64,000 nucleotides of DNA from Mauremys mutica (lineage: Eukaryota; Chordata; Testudines; Geoemydidae): positions 70,042,618 to 70,106,617 of the forward strand of contig NC_059080.1 of the NCBI RefSeq assembly GCF_020497125.1, written 5' to 3'. Position 1 is the stretch's first letter. Every line of letters begins with the position of its first letter. The notes under the pieces were generated by a model. The model had not been told where the DNA came from. It worked only from the letters and a program-made list of their open reading frames with translations, and ran no database searches. A program made the position numbers and the translations under genes. Positions 1 through 12,775 of the stretch are shown here, piece after piece.

Positions 1-2439
1 CAAACTCCCCTTTGCCTGTCCTTTCCATACACAGATGCAAACTTCATGCCACATCCAGTTCAAAACTTTGCAACTGGCCCTTTTATGACTTTGTAATGGG
101 CTATGCCAAAACCCCAGATCTAGACACACCACAAACTGTAGGGAAGTCTAAATGCTATTCTAAATTTTTGGTGTCTCAGGCCAATGATTAAAATAAAGCT
201 AAACGATGCAATACAAATGGGATGTTTGAAATTGCATTCTGTGTATCTAAATCTAGTTAACATTTCCTCCACTTCACCAACCTCTCTGAAAATCAACGTG
301 TTCCGTTAGATCCCTGAACACTCCAGCTTTTCCTTTGGATTTCCTAGTTTAGTAGAAATTAATCTTATCCCACACATCAAAAGGAATTAAAAAAATGGAA
401 ACATACCAAGTTAAGCTTTCATTGTATCTCATTTTTGTCTTGTTGCATTTCAGAATTCATTACTACATCTTCAAACCACAAGAGAATAATTCCTCTTATC
501 GTGAAATAGAACAATTCCATTGAAGCATTCACATTCAGTTTTTAGCATTCAAGATACCACAGTTCAACTCTTAGTTTGAATGTTGGTTTTAAGGGTGCTA
601 ACTTTCTGACAGAGAGTAAGATCAGGGAGAGCATTCAGTCCTAATGATATAGGCGAAAAGAAGCAGCTACAGGTTACGTGCTTCCAAGTGTCTTGTAAGG
701 CTTACTCTCATACAACAAGCCTGAGAAAATACATTCCATGCTTGAAGGCTCCTGCAAGCTGGGAGGAGAAAGGAAATAAGGAGAGCTCAGTTTCAGCAAC
801 TGGGGAGAAATAAACACCAGCCAGTAAATGAGAGACCCAGTTCAGCTGGGGATGATAGGCCACCAACTGCAAGTGCAGCTGAAGCACAGGAAACCTAGCC
901 CTTTGCTAACAAGAGGGCTATACTTGGCTTTTTATCCCATGGCAACGGTGCTGTTAAAGGAAATGACTTCTCCTGTAGAGCTTCTATCACCAGTGGAAGG
1001 GGGAGAGAAGGTGCTGTTGCCAGGGAAATTGGGGGAAGAGAGAGGAGGTATTTGCATGATGAGTAAGGGTGGGGAAGGAAGAGTTGGTGCCTGGAGAATG
1101 GGAAGGGTAAGAAAGAGATGATCCTGCTGATGGGGTCTAAGAGGTAATGTTCTCATCTGGGAGCTCTTGACGAAGGGAGGGAAGATATCTCCATGCTACT
1201 CTTGTGACAACACCTCCTCTTCCTGCCCCTCACCGAAGCAGCAGTTATGCCTCCATACACACCCATCTTCACCTAGTCCAAAGCTGCTGGTAAACAATGG
1301 GAGTTCCTGTCCCTTCCGTTCTGCTAATGCCAGTGGGGTAGACAGGGAGTAGCTGGTCTCCAATACTACAAGCACCAGGTTCTACAAATCCCACCCCTTT
1401 CCCAGCAGAAGGAGTGTTGACTACACATTCACTGTTCTTATTGGTAAGGCCAGGAGGCTTCCTCCACCCACCTTTCAGCCAAACTAGCTAATAGGCAAAA
1501 AGGCCACCTTTTAGGGCCTCCCAGTTGCTGAGACTGGGCTCCTGGACATGAGAGCTGTCAGACTGTCACCAATAGCAGCTGATTCTTCTCTCCATTGCTG
1601 CTGAAACTACACTGACTGCCTTGCTCTGTCTCTCAACTCTGGGTCTTCACACCTGGTTTTGCTGAATTCTTGAGGCAGATAGATGCGTGGGGGCTGGAGG
1701 AACTGACTGGCTTCCTGCATGGGGGGCTGAGACACTGTCAGCAACAATCCCCTTAATGTAGCTGTTGTTCTCCAGGGCCCTATGTCATCTCTAGGCCCTT
1801 CCCAATGCCTGAACTCATTTAGGGAGTTACATTTCAGCTTGAGCATGGCTTTTATCTGCCAAATATAGCTGGTTGGGGGGGGGGCAGTGAGGGGACATGA
1901 GGGAAGCACAGATTGGGGAATAGCTCTTTATGGGGAATAACTCTTTCTAAGTTAGCAAAGGGTAAGAGAGGGAGAACAACTGTTGAAAGTGACTATTCAC
2001 TGAGCAAACTACTACTCAGCATGGGTAAGGATGGCAGAATGTGGCTCTGAGTAAGAAGCCCTGGATTTGGCCCACTGTGATGGCCTTAAAACACTAATCT
2101 CACTGTCTCCTGAATAGGAATAGACCCATATATCTACAGGAGATGTCTTGTCATCCATGTATTTTCCTGCTGGTTTGCATTTTAGATTTTTTTCCCTTAG
2201 CTCTGGTATTTCCGATTGTACCCACTGCATTACGTTCTCAGTGGTATCCTGCCTCCCACATTATTTCCCTTGGAACACAAATATGCAAACAACTGAAGAA
2301 TTCCAAGAACTGCTAATGGCCTCTTTCAGTTCTGCAAAAGTCAGAAAGACTATCAGGTGGCATTTTTTATTATTCCCATTTCAAGGAACAGCTGCTTTTC
2401 CCCATCCACTGGCAGCCTGCCAAAAAATACCAAAGTAGC
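1..2439. other. No recognisable gene or repeat
   Basis: Mixed-composition, probably single-copy vertebrate noncoding DNA. The short reading frames here (up to 100 codons) have no family resemblance, occur on both strands and lack splice or promoter context, so I treat them as chance. A G run lies near 1877. Confidence 0.5.
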
Positions 2440-2800
2440 TAGTTAACACAGAATTGTCAATAATCCATAAAAAGTGGGCCTGATAAAGTAATCAGAAAGG
2501 GATATAATTTAATCAGATCCTAGGAATGGTGAGAAATAATTGAGATTACTAATCAGGTAAATGCAGAGGGAATATCTCAGGAATAATTTATGTTGAATTG
2601 ATGAAACACTGCATCAAACCTATCATCGAGGGGAGGAATTTTTCATGCAGGCATTCCTCATTATGACTGCTAATCTCTGTGTCATGTTCAATGTGCAAAT
2701 TAGATGAGAATCTGCTCCTGCTGAAGCTGGCTCTTTAAATGCCACAATTTTGTGTCAGTAAGCTCCTGATGCTGGCTGGGTGCTCTGGAGAGCAGTATTT
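2440..2800. other. Candidate conserved noncoding element
   Basis: This stretch is rich in homeodomain-like TAAT/ATTA words, has no repeat resemblance and contains no simple repeats. Such composition is common in vertebrate developmental enhancers. This is an impression from composition only; conservation cannot be tested here. Confidence 0.2.
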
Positions 2801-3145
2801 TCACTAATGCTTTGATGGGGGAGGAAAAACGTATTGGCACAGTGGATCAAACACAGGGTTCACTGCAAATTGACCTGAGATCTTCCAAATACATATAGTT
2901 GTCAGGCATATGTGGTGTGTATAAATTAGGCTAGATCAGGAAAATAGCCTGCTAGGATTTCCAGCACCTGCATCTTTCAATGAAAACCTTATACAACTTT
3001 CAAATTCAAAGGCACATCACTAGTATGTGCTTGGTGATACTTGCTATAAAACTATGGTTTCATATAGCACACTAGAAACTCCTGCTACCATAGACCTCAA
3101 AGGGTTAGAAGGCTTCACTGATATTATTTCTTGAATGTCCAAGGT

Positions 3146-3211
3146 TGACATCCTGGCCTCATTGAGGTTAATGGGAGTTTTTACACAGACTTCAATAGGG
3201 CCAGGATTTCA
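3146..3211. repeat. Short palindromic MITE-like repeat
   Basis: The 13-bp ends match in inverted orientation at 12 of 13 positions (3146-3158 TGACATCCTGGCC and 3199-3211 GGCCAGGATTTCA). The interior carries words related to ATTGACTTCAATGGG. Several other stretches of the window share this core (see 33590, 42368, 47024, 51640, 52732), so it belongs to a dispersed family. It is probably a non-autonomous DNA transposon; the superfamily is unknown. Confidence 0.6.
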
Positions 3212-3383
3212 TCCACATACTTATCTATAGTTTATCCAAATCTTTTGTCATCTTCCCCCATCTTTTTCCTTCCCACCTCTCAAAGCAGCTAAATCCTTTC
3301 CCTTTCCCTAGCCTTAATTTTGTTCCTATCTATCTGTTCCTCCTTCCAACAACAATTCCTAAAATAGACCTGCTTTTTTTCTT

Positions 3384-3470
3384 GGCTCTGACATTGACTC
3401 TCTGTCACCAAAGACAAGTCAATTCACTTCCTTGTGCTTCGGTTTCACCATCTGCTAAACATAGGGCACT
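3384..3470 (+). repeat. MIR-like SINE fragment
   Basis: The stretch reads as the core of a tRNA-derived MIR/CORE-type SINE: words resembling CTCTGTGACC, CAAGTCA and the CAGTTTCCCCATCTGTAAAA block (here GGTTTCACCATCTGCTAAAC). The tRNA-like head and the tail are not recognisable, so this is a diverged internal fragment. Confidence 0.5.
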
Positions 3471-5074
3471 ATTTGCCCACCATTTTAAAAGGTGGCACCC
3501 TTGCATCAAAAATGCTCACATCCCACAAAATCCCCTGTTTCTGGCTTCCGAAAGCCCTGCAGTATCTTTGTTGAGCTCCTGCCAAGTCCTTCACAGGTTC
3601 TCAGCAAAGCTGTTAGTTTCTGATGGGGCCAGCTGCTGTCTTCAAAACTCACTTACTCTGAGCTTCTTTGTATTAGAAACACACCTGAATGTATTATGTA
3701 CTTCTGCCCTCAGAGATCATCAGATTGGAAGAGAACACTCAGCCGACCATAGCAGAAATTTGACCTGGTGAGCCCTGAAATAGGATTTGTGTGATATAGC
3801 AATAAGTTAGACAGGCTGGCAGTCAGGAAGGAGGAGGTTTCCATCCTAACCTTAGTGAAGGTTCAGGTTTGGCAATGTGTCTACAGAGGTTCTAATTTTT
3901 TCCAGTTTTTCCAACCCTACTGAAAAGACGTACAATTTCAGAAGCTGAGAAGGAGTTCGGCCACGACCAACTTTTTGAAATGTTATGGGGCTTTCTACTG
4001 CACTTTTTGGTGTGGAATGTATTTTTAGAAGTAACAAGTTCCTAGAGAGAGAGACAGAGAAAAAGAAAGAGGTCAAAATAATATAAATAAATGTAGGTAC
4101 ACTCATATCTCTTGGCAGGATTTATGCATGGATAGGCCTAGAGTACCTCTTTTTTTCTTATAGAAACTATTAATGCAACTTCAAGAATGGGAATGTTATG
4201 AAACTGTTTTTATGAAGTCAAAAGAAAAAAAATTCACACTAAGCTTCAAACTGATTTTTATTTTCCCTCTAAGCCCTGGCAGATGAATAGACATGACTAG
4301 CAATTGCATGCAAACAAACTAAAAAAGCTACCTTAAAAACAAAAACAAACACCTGGTATTTAGCCACCAGTAATGTACTAATGTGCCCCAGTCTAATGAC
4401 ATGATCCTGAACAATTGGAGTCAATGAGAATTGCAGGTTCTTAGCACTTTTCAAGATCAGGCTTTAATTAAGGTAATCTTTCTTGTTTGTATGCACTCTT
4501 GTAAGCTGGCTAAACACGATTCAAATATCATAAAAAAAATCATACACTGCACACTTTTCATTGTCATCTATTCTTGGGGTGGAGTGATCCCCTCCTGGAA
4601 GACAGCCTAAACAACCCTGCATTGCTTTATTTTTGTTGTTGGGAGAGCATATTAACAATAAAAGAGGCTGTCAACATAATGGCTCAAGCAGAAGGAATAT
4701 GTGGAGTGGATGTGGCAGTCCTTAGAGGAATATGAAAATGTTTGCTGAGAGGAATGGTGTCTGGGTTTCTTGTTTAACGGCTGGGACTGGCATGTGATAG
4801 GGAGGGTGCTACGGTAATTGCTTGCTATTGTTGAATAGCAGAGTAATTATCCTAGCAAACTCCTGCCTAACTTGTCAGCACATAAATTGAAGCTGCCTAC
4901 AGGCAGTACCTTCCTTTAGACAAACTGTTCCAAGTTGGTTTTGGTTTGTTGTTTTTTTTAAATGAAGTACACAGATTAGCCACACTGCCTAGCAACACAA
5001 TTCTGTTTCATATGGTTCCATTCTCTTACCCCCTCCCTCCTTCTCCCTCTCCACAAACACACAATACAGACGTA
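3471..5074. other. Mostly unrecognised noncoding DNA
   Basis: No gene seen. The part at about 4610-4910 has SOX-like (AACAATAA), TEAD-like (GGAATATG) and homeodomain-like (AGTAATTATCC) words and no repeat resemblance, so it is a weak candidate conserved noncoding element. The remainder shows nothing distinctive. Confidence 0.35.
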
Positions 5075-5082
5075 CCCTAATG

Positions 5083-5242
5083 CAGCGGTTTTCAATCTTT
5101 TTTCATTTGCAGACCCCTTTGGAAATTTCAAACAGAGGTGTGGACCCCTTTGGAAATCTATTATCTGTATATATAGTTGAATTCTGTTCAGTGCGTTTTT
5201 AGACTAGGTCTTTGTATCCCTTACACAGGTTGAGAACCACTG
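5083..5242. mobile_element. Non-autonomous hAT element, 160 bp, with 8-bp TSD
   Basis: Terminal inverted repeats read CAGCGGTTTTCAATCTTT on the left and ACAGGTTGAGAACCACTG on the right (reverse complement CAGTGGTTCTCAACCTGT). They are flanked by an 8-bp target duplication, CCCTAATG at 5075-5082 and CCCTAAGG at 5243-5250, matching at 7 of 8. CAG...CTG termini with an 8-bp duplication are typical of hAT (Charlie-like) elements. The interior repeats a GGACCCCTTTGGAAAT-like phrase. No transposase is encoded. Confidence 0.88.
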
Positions 5243-5250
5243 CCCTAAGG

Positions 5251-7254
5251 TATGCAATGAAGGAAAGGAATCACAGTGTGGGAATCTTGATGAAGAATGC
5301 TTGTTATGCAGAAACTATATTCTGAAACCTTTCCACTAAATGAATATTATGAAATGTATTAGGAAATTAAGTGTCAGAATGCATGTGCATTTGCTAAATA
5401 ATTCTAATTTTGTCACTAGTGATCCAAAGTATGTTATTAACGGCACTGTCAGTCACAGTGTATAAATTTAGTGCATGGTGGGATAAACATCAATACTTGC
5501 TTAGTATCAAAGCTCCTGGCATCACTGTGTAAATATAGCTTGTAGGTGAGATGATGTCATTTGTGCTAAATACCAACTGAACTCCAAACCTCCTCTTCAG
5601 TTGATTGAACAACCCCTCAACAGATCATGGGGAACCAAAGGACACAGGCATGCTCAGTCAACTCACAAGCTTTTACTAACATGGCCTCCCCTTCAATACA
5701 TATTAGTTCCACCTCCATAGCTTTTGTCTTATGGGACAAATGGAGGAGGGAAGCGGGGCGAGGGAAAATCCCTGTATCTTTACTGCGGTCAGATTGATAC
5801 CATGAGGGTCAATGAATATCATTTTTTTCCACTGAAGAAGTCTCTATAAGAGAAATTTACCTCAGCACAGGAATGCACATCCCCCTAGAGATTATTTCTG
5901 CAGCCATAATACATTTTAATATTAATTGCTTTACCCAGGATTTCACTAGAAACAAATGATTCTCTTTTTCCTATGTATGCAATGTAGTTGTAGCCATGTC
6001 TGCATTCAGAGCATTTCTTTTTGTTTATGATCTACACATAAACAAAAAGGCCCAAATAATATCTCCAAGATAAAACAAAGCTCCGGCACCCACTTAAGAG
6101 AGGAAGGTAATAGCCAGTGTTATGTATTCAGTGGAGTTCATAGAGCATACATTTTTTAAGAACGTCACAATGAATGAACTTAAAGGAACACAGTTAAACA
6201 AGATTGAGAATTAATGGTTTAAAAACCTATTTTCGGACCATGGAGAATGTTCAACAATTAACTGTCAAAATAAGAGTCTGATATCATCAACAACCAGCCC
6301 GATGAATAACAGGACTAGAGAACCGATTCAGGCTCCAATCCTGCAAATATTTATACAGGTGCTTAACATCATGTATATCAGCATTTCCATTGACATTTAA
6401 TTTAGTATTAATTCAAGATAAACAGCACTGCAAAAGCACCTTCTACACTGTAGGCTGGAATGAGAAAGGGGAACAGAGAGAGTTAACATACATGATTGTC
6501 CCATACTCCTAGACAGCTTGGCAGCTCCCAATTACAGATCGAACCGCCTTCATCCTAGGTTGTGCATCAGGTTAACCATCCCTCAATACAGTTGCTTCAT
6601 AAGCGTCAAGTTTATCTAGCCATCTAGGGGTATCCTGCATTTTACAGCCTCAGTTACTGGCCTGTTTTGCTGGATTGGGTCCCAGATGAACTAGTATATT
6701 CATGCTCAGTCCTCCAGTAAACCCAAATTTGTTCCTGTGCTAAGATCTAATCAGAATGAAGAAAGGGACACAGCTCAAGTTTCAGATAAATTATTCCAAA
6801 GATTTTAAGTATATTAGGAGGACATCAGTCATCCTAATCTGAGCCACCCTGCTGGGCAAAAGAAATTGTTCAGAAAAGTCATCCTCCCCTTCATTCATAA
6901 TGTATTACAAAGTAATCTACCATAGTTAGTTCAGAAAACCTCAAACCTATAACTAGCTATGAAATGTGTTGATAAAACAATATTTTAAATTTGAACTTAG
7001 ACCATTTTTAGGCTTTAAAGTGCATTTTGCAGTTACTCTGAGACACACATTTTTAATTTTTAACGACCGTGTGTTGATAATAAAGGAATCGATGTACATA
7101 TTATCTACTTGGTCAAACACAGTGAAATTACAAAAATGCTTACAAGATATGAAGGAAAATTTCTGACTCAGTGAGAATCAAAGTAGGGAGGATTATACAC
7201 TAAATAGTGCAGATCAGGAATATTTCAATTAGTTTTCATTCAGCAATTCTGATT
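5251..7254. other. Unrecognised noncoding DNA
   Basis: No gene or confident repeat. A perfect 13-bp inverted repeat (CTTTTTGTTTATG, 6017-6029 against 6037-6049, 7-nt loop) is the only sharp structure. Around 6325-6400 a phrase resembling CCAATCCTGCAAA and GGTGCTTAAC may be a decayed palindromic MITE. Confidence 0.4.
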
Positions 7255-7480
7255 TAATTTAAACTGAAATTTTTTTAATTGTCTAAATGCTCCCTTTCAA
7301 ATTTTTCAAAAATTTCCATTTGAGGGGTTGAAACAATTTTCTGACTAGAAATTTAAGTTAATTTATAGATTTTTTTGAAACAAACAAAAAAAATCAGTTT
7401 TATGGTTCACAAACATTTTAAATTTTGACTTTTTGTCCCAATTCTGGAAATTTTTTCAAAAGATCTGCTCCTCTTCAAAA
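7255..7480. repeat. AT-rich dispersed repeat, possible copy
   Basis: This is T/A-rich sequence built from AAATTTTTC, GAAATTT and TTTTTGAAACAAA-like words. Similar stretches occur near 9600, 21930, 35555, 37440, 50945, 59186 and 62235, several ending in ACCAGCTCTAGTG or CACCTCTAGTG. The likeness at this copy is compositional and phrase-level only. Confidence 0.35.
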
Positions 7481-7903
7481 CTGTTTTTTGCCTACCTATA
7501 ATACTAAAAAAACAGTTCTCTCTCATTGACAATATTAGCATATTCAAGTATTTGTTAGGTTTTTCTTATTATTGCAATATAACAGGCCATCAATTGCTTT
7601 GATGCACACTTGGCACCCAATCTTTATATTTTCAATGTAATACATTTTTCACACTTTTTAGGTTTTACAGGTTCTGTCAAGTTACTCAATAAAGCTGTAA
7701 ACATCCATAAATCTTTCACAGTTATGAAGATCTTTATATTGCTCTACCATTGCTCCAAAATTAAGGGATTGATCATTAGCTGACTTCAATTACACTAAAT
7801 GAGGTTCTTCCCTTTAATTACTGAGTTGTTCATCTTTGTGCACACTTTTGAATATGCATGTGGCCTGCAAATTTTTGCAAGTTCTTCAGGTCTATTTTTA
7901 AAG

Positions 7904-8020
7904 GATAGATAGATAGATCTTCAGTGAATATGAAAAATCTTTTAAATAGTGATGAATGAACAAGTTCAGGGGAAACTCAAACCAAACTGAAAATCTTTTA
8001 GTGTGTGTGTATATATATAT
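7904..8020. repeat. Short GATA run and GT/AT microsatellite
   Basis: Four GATA units at 7904-7918 are followed after about 80 bp by a (GT)5(AT)5 run at 8001-8020. These are simple repeats with no other meaning I can support. The wider stretch 7481-9440 shows no gene. Confidence 0.7.
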
Positions 8021-8918
8021 TTGTATACTTTACTCTTTTTCCATTTTTTTCCAATTCTGTTTACTTCCTAGCTGGGATCAAAATTTTCCAAGTTATCAAG
8101 GTTGTTTTGAATTCCAATCCTGTCCAACAAAAGTGCTTGCAACCCCTCCCAGCTGGAAAGTTTATAAATATACTCTCCACTCTGTTATCCATGTCATTTA
8201 ATGAAAATGTTGACTACTACTGGACTCAGAATAATCCCCTTTAGGAGCTACTAGATACATCCTCCCAATTTGACAGTGATGTTGAAGTGTTTATACAAAC
8301 CAATCAGAACATTTTAAAATAGAGTTTAATTACAGTGCACTCTGTTTAAGTGCATATCATTTAACTATATAAACCTGCTTATGCACCTAAGAATCCAATG
8401 ATTTTATTTCCTTTGGATCACTGGTGTTACTATTCTGGTTAATTGCATTGTGACTAATGGCAAAATTTATCTATTTGCAAAGTAAACAGATTTCCAAATA
8501 CTGCTTTTTTAAAGTGTAAACTCTCTGGATAAGTGAAAGGACAGACTGTTCATGCTATGGTGCCCATTCTCTTACTTCCTTTTAAAAAAACCCAGCTGTT
8601 AGTACTGTAGATACAGTAAAATCTAGGCTGTGCAATCACTGGGGCTTATGAAAAATGTGGTTGTAACAGTACCAGGTGTAATTAGTAGTGGAGGTTAATA
8701 AAGGACAATCCTATGTCTGTGGCTTGATACAGTGTTTAGGTTTGGTTGGTTTGTTTGTTATTAGAAAATGTTGTCAGAGTAATTCGGGGGCAAGCGACCA
8801 GCCTATGCACTGAAGAAGATGGGAGGGATCACATCCTTTCACACCAGGCACGACGGTAGTCCATGAACTACACTGAGCTCAGACCAGGGCTTCTGTCTGT
8901 GACTAGAGTGAAGAGTGC

Positions 8919-8962
8919 CAGAGTCATGGCAACCCTACTGAAGGCAGAGTCATGGCAACCCT
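8919..8962. repeat. Local direct duplication
   Basis: The 18-bp word CAGAGTCATGGCAACCCT occurs at 8919-8936 and again at 8945-8962, a 26-bp period. It looks like a small tandem duplication in otherwise unique DNA. Confidence 0.8.
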
Positions 8963-9451
8963 CTGCTTCTTAAGAAATAATACCTTACTGAGGCACGACT
9001 CCTGGAGCTGCCAGTGAAACGGCTCACCTCCATAACCCCCCTCTGCCATGACTGGAACAATTTAGCCCACAATTTCTATCTGGTATCTACATACAGTGGT
9101 GATGGCTCTGTTATAAATAGTGTATTTATTAGGCATGCGCACACGCACACAGGGACCTACCCTTTCACCCTCCTAATTGTTATAATACCATTGCAGAAAG
9201 GATTTACTCAAAAAATAGACTGTCTTGCAGTTTGAAACTCTCTTGACAAATTATCAGAGCTCCTGGTAAACAAAAGCAGGAAAGTTTTAACTAGAGAGAG
9301 AGAGGATGGAATGGGGAGGCAAAGGACAAATAGAAGGTGGAGAAATGGCACATTCAAAAAGACTGGTTCTGATCCTTGTGTCTAGTTATATTATCGTAGG
9401 CCCCTGACCAAGGGGGGTGGGGGCAAAGTTGTCATTATGCCACCTTTGTGG

Positions 9452-9510
9452 CCCCAAAGTGGGTAGTGACCCCTTTTTACTGGGGTCACCAGGGCTGGCA
9501 TTAGTGTTAA
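9452..9510 (+). mobile_element. hAT-like fragment shared with 12461 element
   Basis: The stretch shares GGCCCCAAAGTGGGT and, after a short gap, GGGGTCACCAGGGCTGGC with the element at 12461. No ends are seen. It is followed by an A run and a purine-rich tract (about 9508-9580). Confidence 0.6.
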
Positions 9511-9599
9511 AAAAAAAAAAGAAGGGGGGAGGGAAAAGAGGGATAAAAAGTGAGAGAAAGGAGGGGAGGGGGGGAAACAAAAATCCACAATCCAAGCTT

Positions 9600-9800
9600 G
9601 AAAAGCTCAATTTTTCAATTTTTAAAATCCCAAATGAAGTGACATTTTAGATCTAAACAAAACCAAAAATCTTTGTTTAGTTACAATATGAAAATTCCTG
9701 CAGAAAATGCTAAATGATTTGGTTGACAATCAAGAGGAGATTTTTCCTCATAAAATTTTCCATGAGAAAATGTGGGTTTTTCCAATCACCTCTAACAATA
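9600..9800. repeat. AT-rich dispersed repeat copy
   Basis: Contains ATTCCTGCAGAAAATG, AAATTTTCCATGAGAAAA and ends in CACCTCTAAC, matching the phrase order at 21930-22181 (TTTCCTGCAGAAG ... CACCTCTAGTG). It carries no coding potential and its class is unknown. Confidence 0.5.
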
Positions 9801-12460
9801 AAGTTTGGTATTTCAGCGCCCCATTATGCAATATTACTTTTCAAGGCTTTTACAGAAGGTTTAGATCCACACTAGAGGTCTGATCCTTCATTCCAGTTCC
9901 ACCCAGAACTCCCATCAATTTCCTAGAATGGGGCACAGGCTAACTCCCTAAGCATAGTCAGTTATCAGGCCTGTTCTTAAGCAGCTGTTTATCTAACAAT
10001 GAAATTGACCTCTGCGCACTAACACCTAAGCACTATTTAAGTTCCACTTCATCCCACTGGGACTTTAGAGCACAGATCTTGTTCGAGATTCTGCACAGGG
10101 GTCAATTTCACCCTAAAGTGAGTTTCAGTGTCTGATAATTCACATCACTGCAAACCATTTAATAGCACACCTTGTATTCTTATCCCCCCCGCCCCAGTTT
10201 TATTATATCAAAATGTCCCACGTAATCCTCTATGATCATTCTAGCTCTGGAATTTGTGTATATTTAATTAATATTAAAAACCACAACATCAGCAGATCTG
10301 AGCATTGAGTCAAATCTTTCCTTCCAATTGTTTCCTTTATTGCAACTTGAATGCCCGTGAGGGTTTTTGTCAAAGTGTGTCAGTGGCAAAATCAGGGCAC
10401 CAGCTTGTTAAATAAACAAACAGCCCCTAAGCCATTAAAAAAAAATTGAGATTTCTCATTTTTTCATCCTTTGTGTGTTAAGGTTTATTTAGTTTTTGAA
10501 TCCCTGAAGGTAAATGTACAATGTGTAAGGCAGAAGCCAGTAAGATAAACATTTTTAACCATATTGCTTACTAAAGAGGAACATGGCTTTTAAAACAGAT
10601 CAAGATGTTGCACTTCATTAAACATAGTTAACCTTTTCTCATCTAGTAAACTTTCCCCTTTATTTAATTTTTCAGTTTTATTCATTCAAATCTGTACCTA
10701 AAAGCTACACTTAACTTACATTTAAAGATGGTATCAACAGAGCTATGACTTTTAACTCCAAAGTTGTAACAGTAACATTAAAATAGAAAGTTATTTTTCC
10801 TTTTGAAGACCTTCCTCCTTGTCCATTAAAATATGGCTGTGGAATAGAACAATCTATGCTATCTATTCAAATGCTGCAATTGTGTAAGAGTATATGAATA
10901 TTTAACAAAGGGGATTAATTCCCCTTTTCTAAAACACTTGTAATCCCAAATGATAAAGGCTTTGTTATTTAATCATCCATACCTAGGCACACACAAACAA
11001 TACTGTACATACAACTGACATTCATTTTCAATTTTAAAAGGACAGCTTTGCAAATGGTTTACAAGGAACCTGAAACCATGTAAAACTGGCTTGGTCTCAG
11101 GTTCTGCTACAAACTGGGAACTCAGGTTCATTGAAAGGTTAGCTGAGGTTCATAAAGTTTGAAAGCAAGCCTGGGCCCATTTTCAAGCCAACTTTAGCTT
11201 CACATTGACTTTAGAAATGGGTCTGAACTTTCCTGAAGCTCCCATAAGAGAGATAAGGGTCAAATGCAAAGACTGGATTTGGTTCTGGATCTGAACTTCA
11301 CCCAGTTCAGAGGTGTTCAAATCATGGATGTTCACTATGATTGCACTCCAAATCAAACCATATTTGGCATGGTACACATAGACACTGAAATGCATAGGAC
11401 ACTTTAAATGGTTTTAAATGAGTTTTTATTTGAATTTTGGGGTCAGATCCTCAACTCAAAGTAAATCTCAGGGTCTTATTCCCCACCTGCCATGGCATAT
11501 CAGAAACTGTCACTGATTTTAATGGAAATTACTTTTTTAAACAGACACATGAGCACGCTCGCACGCACGCACACACACACACACTAGGAAACAAGAGAAA
11601 TCCATGTGCAGAAAAACCAAAAACAATGTTTGTATTGTACACTGCAAAATTAAATGGTGAAGCAGGTCCTTGTGCTGTTCTTGGGTTTAAAGGTAAAATG
11701 CTTTTAAGGGGACAATATAAAGGGCTTGGAGAAACATGTGGTTCTATGGGCAAGAAAATAAAGTTCCTGCCTAAGATTTTGTTAGGGTTTTGTTTATTTG
11801 TTTAAGTGAGGAGTACTGAATCCTTCCCAAAAGGCTCCCAAATCTCCGTTGTGGTCAGCGGTGAACAATACACGTAGCTTTAGACTCCATTATTCTTGTA
11901 AAAAGGCAGAAGGAAACTTAGTGGAAGGAAATCTCTGTGATTTGTTACTGCCTAGTGGGAATATAATATGGGCTCCTTGGAATGCTGTAATCCAATTTAA
12001 TTTCCCTGTCAAAGAGCCTGATGGATTGGTCTATACAGTTTTTAAATGGAAGATAAAACTCTTCACTACTTAAGGCAGAGAGCACTTTACCTTTCAATCA
12101 CTAGCCAGGGCCTCAGCCTCCACCTGCTTAGATGGACTCCACTAATTTAGTTCTCTTTCACCTCTAGCTCTGTTGAGCAGGCTGACTAAACCTAGTAAAC
12201 TTCATTAGTTTGAGTGAAAATTAAAGCACCTCCCTGGGTGAGTGAAAGTCACTTTTGCTCATAGTGGAGATGTCAACAGCAGCCTATACTGACTTTGCTG
12301 AATGATCCCTTAATCTTAAACCACAGCGCGACTGGGATCTAGCTGTAGTCCTGTAGTACCAGCAATGGGACGGGTTGCCGTGCAGAGGACTCCTACATTT
12401 GATCCATGAATGTGTGGCCTGGTAGGGAATGGAAGTGTTGTGCATGCAATCTGCTAGAGC
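9801..12460. other. Unrecognised noncoding DNA with one CA-type microsatellite
   Basis: No gene seen. A CGCA/CA simple repeat lies at 11561-11584 and is what makes the small frames around 11437-11805 look unusual. The stretch 11430-11520 (GGGGTCAGATCCTCAACT...) may be a decayed palindromic MITE. Confidence 0.45.
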
Positions 12461-12775
12461 AACGGTTCTCAAATTGTGGGTTGGGACCCCAAAGTGGGTC
12501 ATTTTAATGGGGTCACCAGGGCTGGCTTAGATTTGCTGGGGCTCTGGGCTGATGCCCGAGCCTCAGCGCGTGAGGCCAAAGCTGAAGTCCAAGGGCTACA
12601 GCCCTGGGTGGCAGGGCTCAGGTTACAGGCCCCCAACTGGGCCTGAAGCCCTTGGGCTTGGGCCCCCCTGCCCAGGGAGGTAGGGCTCAGGCTTAGGCCT
12701 TCCTGCCTGAGGCTGCAGGACTTGGGCGGACTCAGGCTTTGGTCCTCGCTCCTGGTTTACCCCACCCTTCCCCTT
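12461..12775 (+). mobile_element. hAT-like element, 3' part not seen
   Basis: Begins CAACGGTTCTCAAATTGTGG, related to the CAGTGGTTCTCAACC terminus seen at 5083 and 5242, followed by TGGGACCCCAAAGTGGGT and GGGGTCACCAGGGCTGGC. A GC-rich body repeats GGGCTC and GCCC phrases. I cannot see the matching right terminus, so the element is truncated or diverged at its end. Confidence 0.65.
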
